Source: G965197555 sp965197555
GTDB taxonomy: Bacteria > Chloroflexota > Dehalococcoidia > Lucifugimonadales > UBA3495
Direction of reading: 5' to 3'
Length of the DNA: 64,000 nucleotides
NCBI GenBank assembly: GCA_965197555.1
Contig: OZ240213.1
Location: 3,596,001-3,660,000, forward strand
Position 1 is the first letter of the stretch; the number at the start of each line of letters is the position of its first letter. Below, piece after piece: positions 24,568-31,893 of the stretch. Position numbers and translations under genes: made by a program. Under the pieces are notes generated by a model. It saw only the letters and a list, made by a program, of their open reading frames with translations. It searched no databases and was not told the DNA's origin.

Positions 24568-24836
24568 TCAGGACCCACCACCCAACGCTGGCAAGAAATG
24601 GACTTCGCTGTCTCCTGCACTCGCTCCAGCAGTCCCAGTTGACTGGCATCACCATCTACAATAACTGCCACACCGGGCAGCAACTCGCCATCTTCGTCGC
24701 ACAACACAGCTTTGAAGCCAGGGAACTCTCGCTCTAAATTATTGACCAGTTGGCGAACCGAGTTACCCTCAATTTGGACCTGCTTTTGACCTCCGGTCAA
24801 GCTCTGCATTCTTGGGGGTATCCATACCTCCGCCAT
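24568..24836 (-). pseudogene. MoaD/ThiS-family ubiquitin-like sulfur carrier, frameshifted
   Basis: The first frame from 24836 gives a beta-grasp start (AEVWIPPRMQSLTGGQ, then VRQLVNNLEREFPGF and LPGVAVIVDGD), which is the MoaD/ThiS pattern. After ERVQE, the family's terminal segment appears in the -1 alternative frame: SEVHFLPALGGGS followed by a stop (24568-24570). A one-base loss in the region 24611-24616 (GGAGG read as GGAG on the coding strand) explains it, and restoring it gives about 89 residues, the normal length. The Gly-Gly needed for adenylation and thiocarboxylation is present, followed by one Ser. Sulfur carriers of this type serve molybdopterin, thiamine or tungsten cofactor synthesis. 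Read as it stands, the frame runs on to 24435 with unrelated sequence. Pseudogene or base error. Confidence 0.75.
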
Positions 24837-25036
24837 AGCCGGTTACCTGCTAGCCGCTTGGTCTCGATCTGGCGAAACGAGTTGCGACCCGTCATATAGC
24901 ATTGATCAACTCCGAGGCCAGGTAGGAAGTAGACGAATAAAGGTATGCACTGACTTATACTATCATAGTCACTGAGCGAGACTTGAATGGACATCGATGA
25001 CTCCCCGGGGCGGTCAGCCCCACAAGGATGAACGAA

Positions 25037-25921
25037 ATGATGGACAACATCATCATCAAGGCCTGCCTCAATGGTAACCGAGGTAGGGATGACAACCCCA
25101 ATGTGCCTTTCACACCGGAGGAAGTGGCCCAAGAAGCAATCCGGTGCTATGACGCCGGTGCTTGTATCGTACACATGCACGCCCGCACCAGGGATGGAGG
25201 CATCAGCTACGACCCGACATGGTACGCCGAGACGAACGCCCTGATTCGTGCCCAATGTGACTTGGTCTTGAACCACACCACAGCCCGGGGACCCGATGTC
25301 CCAGTGGAAGCAGTGACTCGTTATCTGTTGGAAACGCCGTTACCGGTGGAGATGGTCTCTTTGAACCTGGGCTACGGTGTCCGATGGTCGGCCGGTGAAG
25401 CGGGAACGAAACGGGGGACCACCACTACGCCCAACAGCTACGAGGACATATTGGCGACGCTGGAGGCATGCTACAGCAGAGGGACCTTTCCGGAGCCGGC
25501 AGTACACGACACAGGGATGCTCAACAACGCAATCACTCTAATGCGAGAAGGCCACATTCGCAGCTCCCAGTATTTCCTGGTAGAGCCCACCGCGCAATGG
25601 GGCGACGGTAGGCAGTCGATGGTGGGCACACCACGCAACTATTTCACCCTTACCGACAACATTAAGGAATTTTACCCAGAGGCCACCTGGCTGGTGCACA
25701 GCAGCGGTGCCCAGACCTTTGTCTTGGCAGCCATTGGCATCGCCACCGGCGCCCATGTCCGAGTTGGGTTCGAAGATAGCCCTTTCTTGCCCGATGACCC
25801 TTGTCCGGGTTCCAACGCCGCTTATATCGAGTGGGCGGTAAACATGTCCCGGAGCCAGGGCAGGGAGCCCGCCACCCCCAGCCAAGCCCGGGAGATCTTG
25901 GGGCTACTGCCACCGCCCTAA
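25037..25921 (+). CDS. BKACE / DUF849 beta-keto acid cleavage enzyme
   Basis: A protein of about 294 residues from the Kce-like family (3-keto-5-aminohexanoate cleavage enzyme), Zn-dependent TIM barrels that cleave a beta-keto acid with acetyl-CoA. Family blocks are IIIKACLNGNRG at the N-terminus, the zinc-binding HMHAR (CIVHMHARTRDG), MVSLNLGYG, and the C-terminal segment GAHVRVGFEDSPFLPDD. There are three candidate starts: ATG at 25028, 25037 and 25040. AAGG at 25024-25027 best supports 25037 or 25040. Neighbours do not form a lysine-fermentation operon, so the keto acid is unknown; the family is broad. Confidence 0.87.
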   Translation: MMDNIIIKACLNGNRGRDDNPNVPFTPEEVAQEAIRCYDAGACIVHMHARTRDGGISYDPTWYAETNALIRAQCDLVLNHTTARGPDVPVEAVTRYLLETPLPVEMVSLNLGYGVRWSAGEAGTKRGTTTTPNSYEDILATLEACYSRGTFPEPAVHDTGMLNNAITLMREGHIRSSQYFLVEPTAQWGDGRQSMVGTPRNYFTLTDNIKEFYPEATWLVHSSGAQTFVLAAIGIATGAHVRVGFEDSPFLPDDPCPGSNAAYIEWAVNMSRSQGREPATPSQAREILGLLPPP

Positions 25922-26078
25922 GAAGCCATTAAAACCAGATCGAGGCTGCCCGGGGCCGGTGCAACCATTGCTCGGAGCGCGTGTATGGACTGCCCGTGAG
26001 TATCCGTCAGCCATAGGGGGGAGTAATCATCACAGCTTCAGCCCTACCTCCACCGGTGGCGGGGCATCAATTGGTGTA

Positions 26079-26885
26079 TCAATCCGGCCCCCGCCTGGTC
26101 CGGTACCAATTGTCCCAGGGCGAAGTCAAGCCACCTCTAGGCGGCCAGATAGGCTGACCGGTCAGCAACTTGTAGACGGCGATGATTGCTGCGCCACAGG
26201 CGAACCCGCCAATGTGGGCCATGAATGCCACATTTACCTGGCTGGAGAGCCCCAGGGTACCGGCAGCATTCAATACTTGCATCAAGAACCAGATGCCCAA
26301 GAAATACATTGCTTGAAGCTGGATCACTGTGATGAACAAGAAAATCACCACCGCTCTGATGCGGTTATAGGGATAAAGCAGCAAATAGGCGCCCATCACT
26401 CCGGAGACAGCGCCACTGGCACCCACCAGCGGTACTTGCGAATTGGAATCAACAGCCAGGTGGCACAAAGCAGCAGCTAGACCCGTCACCAGATAAAACC
26501 CCAGGTACTTCACGTGCCCTAGTCGGCCTTCGATGTTGTCCCCGAATACCCACAAGAACGCCATGTTGCCCGCGAAATGAAAAACGCCACCGTGGATGAA
26601 CATCGAGGAGAACAATGTGGCCCAGGTCGGCGCCGGAGTGGTTATGTCAACCGAGCCAAAGGGCAGTAATAGACTGGTGAATGGGCTGCCGGCGCTCAAC
26701 TCCTGAGGAATAAAGCCCCACTTCAGGAAAAAGACGGTGATGTCCTGGTCCCCACCGCCGGCCAAGACTCCAAACCCACCCAACCATATCTCGTAAAGAA
26801 ATACGAGAGCGTTGAGTCCTATAAGAAGGACGTTGACTACCGGGATTTCGCGGTGCCGGACATCGGCGTCGGAAAAAGGGATCAA
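26079..26885 (-). CDS. Rhomboid-family intramembrane serine protease
   Basis: A 268-residue polytopic membrane protease. The Ser/His dyad is visible: S157 in GASGAVSG and H224 in MAHIGGFACG. The FIHGG and FHFAGNMAFLWVFG elements (about 97-115) form the L1 and H2 region. Six or more hydrophobic segments can be counted. The start appears to be TTG (26883-26885): no ATG lies upstream in frame, and the N-terminus MIPFSDADV matches the usual start of this family. It is placed between BKACE and a cytidylate-kinase-like gene, without a clear partner. The substrate is unknown. Confidence 0.9.
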   Translation of the reverse strand: MIPFSDADVRHREIPVVNVLLIGLNALVFLYEIWLGGFGVLAGGGDQDITVFFLKWGFIPQELSAGSPFTSLLLPFGSVDITTPAPTWATLFSSMFIHGGVFHFAGNMAFLWVFGDNIEGRLGHVKYLGFYLVTGLAAALCHLAVDSNSQVPLVGASGAVSGVMGAYLLLYPYNRIRAVVIFLFITVIQLQAMYFLGIWFLMQVLNAAGTLGLSSQVNVAFMAHIGGFACGAAIIAVYKLLTGQPIWPPRGGLTSPWDNWYRTRRGPD

Positions 26886-26964
26886 TTAAAGCATTGTGCC
26901 CGAGCAGCGCACAGGGAAGGCCAACTGGGCGAACGCCAATTGGACTCCACGCCGAGGGGTCTCA

Positions 26965-27660
26965 TTACGCTAGGTCCCCTGCGGCATGGGCGATCACTTC
27001 GGCAGCGGTCTTGAGCGGCATCTTGCCCATGTTAAGCACCATGTGGTACAGGCTGGGCTCGTTGGGGTGCACCTGAAAGAACTTGCGGAAGTAGGTCACC
27101 CTGGCCTGTTCCAGCTCATTGACGTAGGATTGGGCCTCGTCCGCCTCATAACCCTCTAGCTGCCTCATGGTCTCGGCCCTTACCTCAATGGGAGCAAGTA
27201 GCCCCACATGGACCACGCCTGGAGTATCAGCCAGAATAACGTTGGCCCCCCGACCAATGATTACCACGTCACCCTTGTTATAGAGGTCAGTGACCACCCT
27301 GGTGGTGGCATCGATGAACGCCCTGTCATCCACCTTGGCGGCCGCCGTAGGGCCCTGCGACAGTTCCAAGAATGTCTCCGGCGGGAGGGAGTCAATTCCC
27401 CTGCCGAAATAGGGTTCTCCGCTGACGCCCGACATAGCAGACCGCTCAAGCATGTTCTGCAGAAAAGTACCCAGGCGGTCACGGAAACGGACTAATCTTT
27501 GCTCTTTGTCAATCAACGCCCCAACGGGCGTGCCTACCAACTTGGCTGCCTCTGTGAACACCAGCCGGTCAACGAAACTGAGATCGAGTTGCTCAGCTAC
27601 CAACTGGCCGATGTTAACTGATCCACATCCGATTGGGCCATTGATGGTGATTACCGGCAT
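26965..27660 (-). CDS. Cytidylate kinase-like family protein
   Basis: A 231-residue P-loop protein related to cytidylate kinase (cytidylate_kin_2 family). The nucleotide loop is ITINGPIGCGSVNIG (about residues 4-18), in which the usual GxxGxGKS is altered to GPIGCGSVN, so the P-loop Lys is replaced. VVIIGRGANVIL and HVGLLAPIEVRAETM follow, as in this family. It is shorter in the lid and CMP-binding regions than true Cmk, so substrate and even kinase activity are uncertain. No neighbours in nucleotide metabolism. ATG start with GGAGG-rich leader (ctcctcctcctc on the + strand). Confidence 0.8.
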   Translation of the reverse strand: MPVITINGPIGCGSVNIGQLVAEQLDLSFVDRLVFTEAAKLVGTPVGALIDKEQRLVRFRDRLGTFLQNMLERSAMSGVSGEPYFGRGIDSLPPETFLELSQGPTAAAKVDDRAFIDATTRVVTDLYNKGDVVIIGRGANVILADTPGVVHVGLLAPIEVRAETMRQLEGYEADEAQSYVNELEQARVTYFRKFFQVHPNEPSLYHMVLNMGKMPLKTAAEVIAHAAGDLA

Positions 27661-27822
27661 TCTCTCCTCCTCCTCAATAGACAGATACTACTGGCTGTTA
27701 AAGCCAATCTCGTCCATTAGCCATGGACTATGGAATGGAGCTACTACGCTACGTAACCGATATCAGAGGATCGAATGGTTCGACGATGAGGTATCGCACC
27801 GGCCTTGCCCTGTCAGGCAGCC

Positions 27823-28401
27823 TTAGGCGGGAGTTCCCAGCAACCTGGCGCGGCGGCGGGCAAATTCATCGCTCAATAAGCCCATTGCAAAGGAATCGTA
27901 CCACTGGTCTCCCTTACGATGGGTCTTGCGAAGATGGCCCTCCAAAATAAATCCCAGGTGCCGGCACATCTGCATCGCGTGCTCGTTGTATTCGGGGACG
28001 TCCACCCAGACGCGGTGCAGGCCCAGAGTATTGTAGGCCTGGTCAAGCAAACCGATCAGCGCGACGGTGCCGTAATGATGGTGCCACAGGTCTTTTCTGC
28101 CGACCAGCATAAAGGCCCGGGCCTCCTGGAGTGGCCATTCAATTTCGAGCTGGCCCTCTCCGATATGCTGGCCATCCGTTGTGTATACCGAATAAATCCT
28201 TCGGTCTTGGTCTTCAAAGACCTGACGCCACTCTTCGTCGGAGCTTGTCAGGACCTGGAACGGGGAGTAGCCGATGTGGAGGGGCGAACCATCCTCTCCC
28301 GTTCCGTACCAGGAGGAGTTTACGTCGACATCTTTAAGCCATTCACCGAGCCGTTGAACATCATCCCGGGAGGTTTGCAACAGGGTTACTTCTGGGTACA
28401 T
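27823..28401 (-). CDS. GNAT-family N-acetyltransferase (RimJ/RimL-like)
   Basis: A 192-residue acetyltransferase of the GNAT fold. The acetyl-CoA motif region reads MLVGRKDLWHHHYGTVALIGLLDQAYNTLGLHRV in two blocks, and the C-terminal YNEHAMQMCRHLGFILEGHLRK is the strand-beta bulge-helix typical of RimJ/RimL-type enzymes, which often modify protein N-termini, amino sugars or aminoglycosides. GGAGGCGGG precedes the ATG. A perfect 8-bp palindrome (28413-28432) just upstream could be an operator. The acceptor is unknown. Confidence 0.85.
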   Translation of the reverse strand: MYPEVTLLQTSRDDVQRLGEWLKDVDVNSSWYGTGEDGSPLHIGYSPFQVLTSSDEEWRQVFEDQDRRIYSVYTTDGQHIGEGQLEIEWPLQEARAFMLVGRKDLWHHHYGTVALIGLLDQAYNTLGLHRVWVDVPEYNEHAMQMCRHLGFILEGHLRKTHRKGDQWYDSFAMGLLSDEFARRRARLLGTPA

Positions 28402-28412
28402 GACCCGCCTCC

Positions 28413-28432
28413 AATCTAAGAATGCTTAGATT
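28413..28432 (-). promoter_or_regulatory. palindrome upstream of the GNAT gene
   Basis: AATCTAAG (28413-28420) and CTTAGATT (28425-28432) are exact inverted repeats around AATG, ending 12 bases before the GNAT start codon on the - strand. The position fits a repressor site or a small mRNA hairpin upstream of the ribosome site. No regulator gene is adjacent. Confidence 0.4.
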
Positions 28433-28527
28433 AGGAACCCGGTATACTAACGCCCAGTATCACGACGATCCAGGTGCTCTTGATTAGGTCAATCGGGGCC
28501 AACGCAATCGCGATATTCCAGCCATCT

Positions 28528-29550
28528 TCAGGATGCTGGGACAGGTTCCCGGCGTACTGCGGAAATCGCGTTCACCTGGTCCATTAGGATACGGAAGTTC
28601 TCGAAGGTCAGGGACTGGGGTCCGTCACACTTGGCTTGGTCCGGGTTGGGGTGCACCTCCACCAGCAACCCATGAGCTCCCGCTGCCACAGCAGCTAGGG
28701 CCACCGGGGTTACCAGGTACCACTTGCCGGTGCTGTGGCTCGGGTCTGCAATGATAGGCAAGTGGCTCAGGCGCTTGATCACCGGAATGGCGGCAACGTC
28801 CATGGTGAACCTGGTGAATTGCTCGAACCCGCGGATTCCTCTTTCGCAGAGAATAACCCGAGAGTTGCCAGCAGCCAACACATACTCTGCCGCCAGGAGC
28901 CATTCCTCGTAGGGGGCAGCCAAACCCCGTTTGACCATCACCGGCTTGTTGGAGGCGCCAACCTCATCCAGCAGAGTGTAGTTCTGCATGTTCCGGGCGC
29001 CGACCTGGAGAATATCAGCGTATTTGGCCACTGTCTCCACATCACCCGGTGACATGACCTCAGTGATTATAGGCAAGCTAGACTCCTGGCTTGCTATCTT
29101 CAGCAGTTCCAGCCCATCGAGGCCCATACCCCTGAAGCTATAGGGGGAGGTGCGCGGTTTAAAAGCTCCACCTCTGAGCACAGTGGCGCCCGCGGCCTTG
29201 ACCGCCTTAGCCGTGGAGACCATTTGCTCCTCGTCTTCCACCGAGCAAGGTCCCGCCATTATCACCGGTTCCGGGCCCCCAATCAAAGCCTCTCCCACCT
29301 GCACTGTAGTGGCATCGGGGTGAAACTCGCGGCTTGCCAGCTTATAAGGCTTGGATATCAGGACCACCTCGGAGACGCCCGGGAGTAACTCCATCTCATC
29401 CTTAAGGTCCGGCGTTACCGATCCAAGTACCCCAACAACGGTCCGTTCCACGCCCTCGGATATCTGAGCTCTCAACCCCTTATTCTCGATACGGCGTTGA
29501 ACCAGCTCCAAGTCTCCGTCAGTACTATCAGTTGCCATTACAACAATCAT
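28528..29550 (-). CDS. aroF: 3-Deoxy-7-phosphoheptulonate (DAHP) synthase, type I-beta
   Basis: A 340-residue enzyme that condenses phosphoenolpyruvate and erythrose-4-phosphate, the first step of the shikimate pathway. An N-terminal ferredoxin-like regulatory domain (about residues 1-70, MIVVMATDSTDG to EVVLISKPYKLAS) precedes the TIM barrel with GPCSVEDEEQM, LRGGAFKPRTSPYSF and the C-terminal IADPSHSTGKW, which hold substrate and metal ligands. The start at 29550 is preferred to the GTG 12 bases earlier because AAAGGTGG then lies at ribosome-site distance. It follows trpA and aroH on the same strand with a 132-base gap, so aromatic amino acid synthesis genes are grouped here. Confidence 0.92.
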   Translation of the reverse strand: MIVVMATDSTDGDLELVQRRIENKGLRAQISEGVERTVVGVLGSVTPDLKDEMELLPGVSEVVLISKPYKLASREFHPDATTVQVGEALIGGPEPVIMAGPCSVEDEEQMVSTAKAVKAAGATVLRGGAFKPRTSPYSFRGMGLDGLELLKIASQESSLPIITEVMSPGDVETVAKYADILQVGARNMQNYTLLDEVGASNKPVMVKRGLAAPYEEWLLAAEYVLAAGNSRVILCERGIRGFEQFTRFTMDVAAIPVIKRLSHLPIIADPSHSTGKWYLVTPVALAAVAAGAHGLLVEVHPNPDQAKCDGPQSLTFENFRILMDQVNAISAVRREPVPAS

Positions 29551-29682
29551 GTTTGTGTCCACCTTTGGTCCCTGGAATCAGCCTTTCTCGTTACGGTTCA
29601 ACGCCCACTGAAAGACCGTCTGCCTCCCCTCCCACGGGGTCGCCAGCTCCCTCGTGAGCTTGTGTCACGGGGTGGCTGGATC

Positions 29683-30054
29683 TCAACCAGATTCCACACC
29701 CGTCAATCGTAGAGCTTCGGTGCCATTCAGATATAGATTTGTTACATCCTGTGGCTCCCGGTCGGTATTCCATAGTATAAGTACCCGGATACATCGGAGC
29801 AAGCTATCCGGTACGGCTATCTCTGTAGCGCACATGAGGGCGGTGCTGTTCCATCCCAACTGCCGTGCAGCCGCTGCGGGGAATGCTGCGTTCAGGTCGG
29901 GAGTCATAGTGAAGTACACCGCTGCTACATCTCGCTCTTCAATGCCGTTGGCATCGATAAGCCCTGATAGGAGTTCTCTGGCTGCTGCGTAAACCGCAGA
30001 CGCGGTGTTTTCCTCGGCGACTGTTGCTCCGCGAATGCCTCGACACACTGTCAT
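29683..30054 (-). CDS. aroH: Chorismate mutase, AroH type
   Basis: A 123-residue mutase that converts chorismate to prephenate. It matches the small trimeric alpha/beta-barrel AroH class: N-terminal CRGIRGATVAEEN with the active-site Arg, VYFTMTPDLNAAFPA, and the segment CATEIAVPDSLLRCIRV, which contains the catalytic-pocket Cys, Glu and Arg in the B. subtilis spacing. All key residues look intact. The ATG overlaps the trpA stop by one base (TGATG), so the two are translationally coupled. The downstream 132-base gap before aroF contains hairpin-forming sequence but no recognised RNA family. Confidence 0.92.
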   Translation of the reverse strand: MTVCRGIRGATVAEENTASAVYAAARELLSGLIDANGIEERDVAAVYFTMTPDLNAAFPAAAARQLGWNSTALMCATEIAVPDSLLRCIRVLILWNTDREPQDVTNLYLNGTEALRLTGVESG

Positions 30055-30878
30055 CAGGCGGGCCCTCCTACCACCGACGTCGTCCTCCCCGCCAACTCTG
30101 CGACAAAGGCGCTAGAGCGGTTAACCAAGTCGCCTCGTGGGGAATCAAGCATCACCCTTATTAACGCACTGCCAACCACCGCTGCCTCAGCTTTCTTCGC
30201 AACGGCTTCAACGTGCTCCCGCCTGGAAATACCGAATCCGACGGCCAATGGTAGTCCGGTATAAGCTCTTACGCGGTCCACCAAGTCGAATCCCCTTACC
30301 GATACCTGGTCTCTGGCCCCTGTCACTCCGGTCACGCTGATGCAATATATGAAACTAGTGGCCCCCGTTACTGCCGCCCTGATACTCTCCTCGGTGCTGG
30401 TGGGAGCCAGAAGAGGAATTAAGTGGATGTATTTACTCGAACAATGTTCCTTGAGTGGTCCAGATTCAAACTCCGGAAGGTCCACAACGATCAATCCGTC
30501 AACGCCCGCACTCCCGGAGTCTTGGGCGAAACGTTGCAGCCCGTAGCTGTAAATAGGATTGTAGTAGCCCATCAGCACCATGGGTGTATCCGGTAGCTTC
30601 GCTCTTAGGCTCTCCACCATCCCGAGACAATGGCCCAGCGTAACCTGTTGCTCCAACGCCATAAAGCTTGACTCTTGGATCGTCAGACCTTCGGCGAGGG
30701 GATCGCTGAAGGGCACTCCCAATTCTATGACATCCGCTCCCGCAGCCACCAACGCGGGCACCACCTCCAGCGTGGCATCCATGTCAGGAAAACCGGCAGT
30801 CAGGAACACAACCAATACTGGTCGGCCTTCATGCCGGGCGGAAAGGAAGACTTCGTTGAGCCGGTCTGTCCTGTTCAA
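30054..30878 (-). CDS. trpA: Tryptophan synthase alpha subunit
   Basis: A 274-residue TIM barrel that splits indole-3-glycerol phosphate to indole. The catalytic Glu is E52 (VIELGVPFSDP). The second catalytic acid, D60 in Salmonella (motif SDPLADGP), is replaced here by E63 (SDPLAEGLTIQ); see findings. The phosphate loop AVGFGISRREHVEAV is present. The start is TTG at 30876-30878, because no ATG is available before the conserved N-terminus RLNEVF. trpB, which normally sits directly upstream, is absent; instead a duplicated fragment of the CAAX-protease gene ends 56 bases upstream, and the fragment's reading frame terminates at the TGA overlapping the TTG. Confidence 0.92.
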   Translation of the reverse strand: MNRTDRLNEVFLSARHEGRPVLVVFLTAGFPDMDATLEVVPALVAAGADVIELGVPFSDPLAEGLTIQESSFMALEQQVTLGHCLGMVESLRAKLPDTPMVLMGYYNPIYSYGLQRFAQDSGSAGVDGLIVVDLPEFESGPLKEHCSSKYIHLIPLLAPTSTEESIRAAVTGATSFIYCISVTGVTGARDQVSVRGFDLVDRVRAYTGLPLAVGFGISRREHVEAVAKKAEAAVVGSALIRVMLDSPRGDLVNRSSAFVAELAGRTTSVVGGPA

Positions 30879-30934
30879 AAAAGAGCGTCAGCGTTGGCTT
30901 GAATGACTACGCCAATGTATATGACATCAGAATG

Positions 30935-31130
30935 GATGTCTAGACCCAGTACACTTGAGCAGCCACCACCAGGGCGTTTTGCCCGGCATGGGCAACAACG
31001 CAAGGCCAAAGCGACCCAGTCCTGTAATAAAGCCATGCCAGCAACAAGCCGGTGATGAATATGGGAATCAACAAGCCGATGGCCAGATGAAATGCAGCAA
31101 ACACTGCCGCGCTGGCAATAATCGCCCAGC
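30935..31130 (-). repeat. 196-bp direct repeat copy A: 3' end of CAAX-protease gene
   Basis: Identical base for base, as far as I can read, to 33477-33672. On the - strand it encodes the last ~62 residues of the CPBP protease at 33482-34321, including two of its conserved His (the H231 and H264 equivalents) and its stop codon, but not the EE dyad. It therefore is a gene fragment without its 5' part. The homology ends abruptly at 31130/33672 and 30935/33477. Confidence 0.95.
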
Positions 31131-31158
31131 ATTTCCTCCACGACGGCCCGTTGATATT

Positions 31159-31185
31159 GCGATTACTGCGATTACTGCGATTACT
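31159..31185. repeat. three tandem 9-bp units
   Basis: GCGATTACT is repeated three times in a row, between the duplicated fragment and the end of the CAP-domain gene. Function unknown; it may be a slippage product. Confidence 0.8.
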
Positions 31186-31211
31186 TGGAGATCAAAGAAG
31201 GATCGTCCGAG

Positions 31212-31893
31212 TCAACAAAAGTTCTGGGTTATATACACCAGTTCTTCCGAGTCGGTTGCTACTCCTATACCAGTGCGGTCGTAATTGACTTCTACGATAT
31301 TAGAGCGATGGCCGGGGCTTTCCATCCATCCATCTACGACCACCCAGGCTAATTCATCTAACGTGTAATAGTTGGTCTTTACTAGGATCCCGTTTACGTA
31401 CTGCTTTGAACTGTACGTGGAACTATACAAGATATTCTCGGCAAGGCCGAGTGTATAGTGAGTCCCGTGATCCTTCCTGCAATCATATCCTGCCGCCGTC
31501 CCCCGGTCGGTAGGCGATTCACCCCGCAGGTTGGTGTGGGAGAAATAGCGGTTCGCCGCCATATCAGTGCTGTGGGAGCGGGCAACGTCTCCAAGTTCCG
31601 AAACCCAAGCTAGTGGCGCACCACGTTGTTGGTTGACTAGGGCGTGAATTTTCCTCTCCAACTCGGCCAACCATTCCGTGCTCCCACGCTGGGCGGCGGT
31701 ATTAGGCCGAACTGCAACCGTCGGGAGAGTGGCGGTCCGCCCGGGAGTGGGCGTAGGCCGGGCCGTCGGAACTGGCGTATGCCTGGGGCGAGGAGTGGCG
31801 GTTGGGTAGGGCATAGCTGTCGGAAGTGGCTCAGGGGCATAGGTAGGCAATGGAGCATGGGTTGACGCTAAGGCCTGAGTTGGCACAGGGATA
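31212..31893 (-). pseudogene. CAP/SCP-domain lipoprotein, 3' part (interrupted by IS)
   Basis: About 227 residues in frame after the insertion site. A Pro/Thr-rich linker (IPVPTQALASTH, then PLPTYAPEPLP and PTPTPGRT) leads to a CAP (SCP/PR1-like) domain: HALVNQQRGAPLAWVSELG, ARSHSTDMAANRYFSHTN with the active-cavity His/Glu pattern, LAENI, and SPGHRSNIVEVNYDRTGIGV. This is the secreted CAP pattern of Chloroflexi and Firmicutes. The reading frame is open across the right IS end, so a 236-residue product starting in IS sequence is possible but would lack a signal. With the IS removed, it continues in frame with the 5' part at 33137-33402. Confidence 0.85.

Noticed and set aside
24797..25276. 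A 159-codon - strand frame opposite the start of BKACE
   Set aside because: It is antisense to BKACE and to the intergenic space, with no recognisable domain and no start signal.
30935..31130. A functional short CPBP protein from the duplicated fragment
   Set aside because: It lacks the EE dyad and N-terminal domain; only the final ~62 residues are present, so it is a gene fragment.
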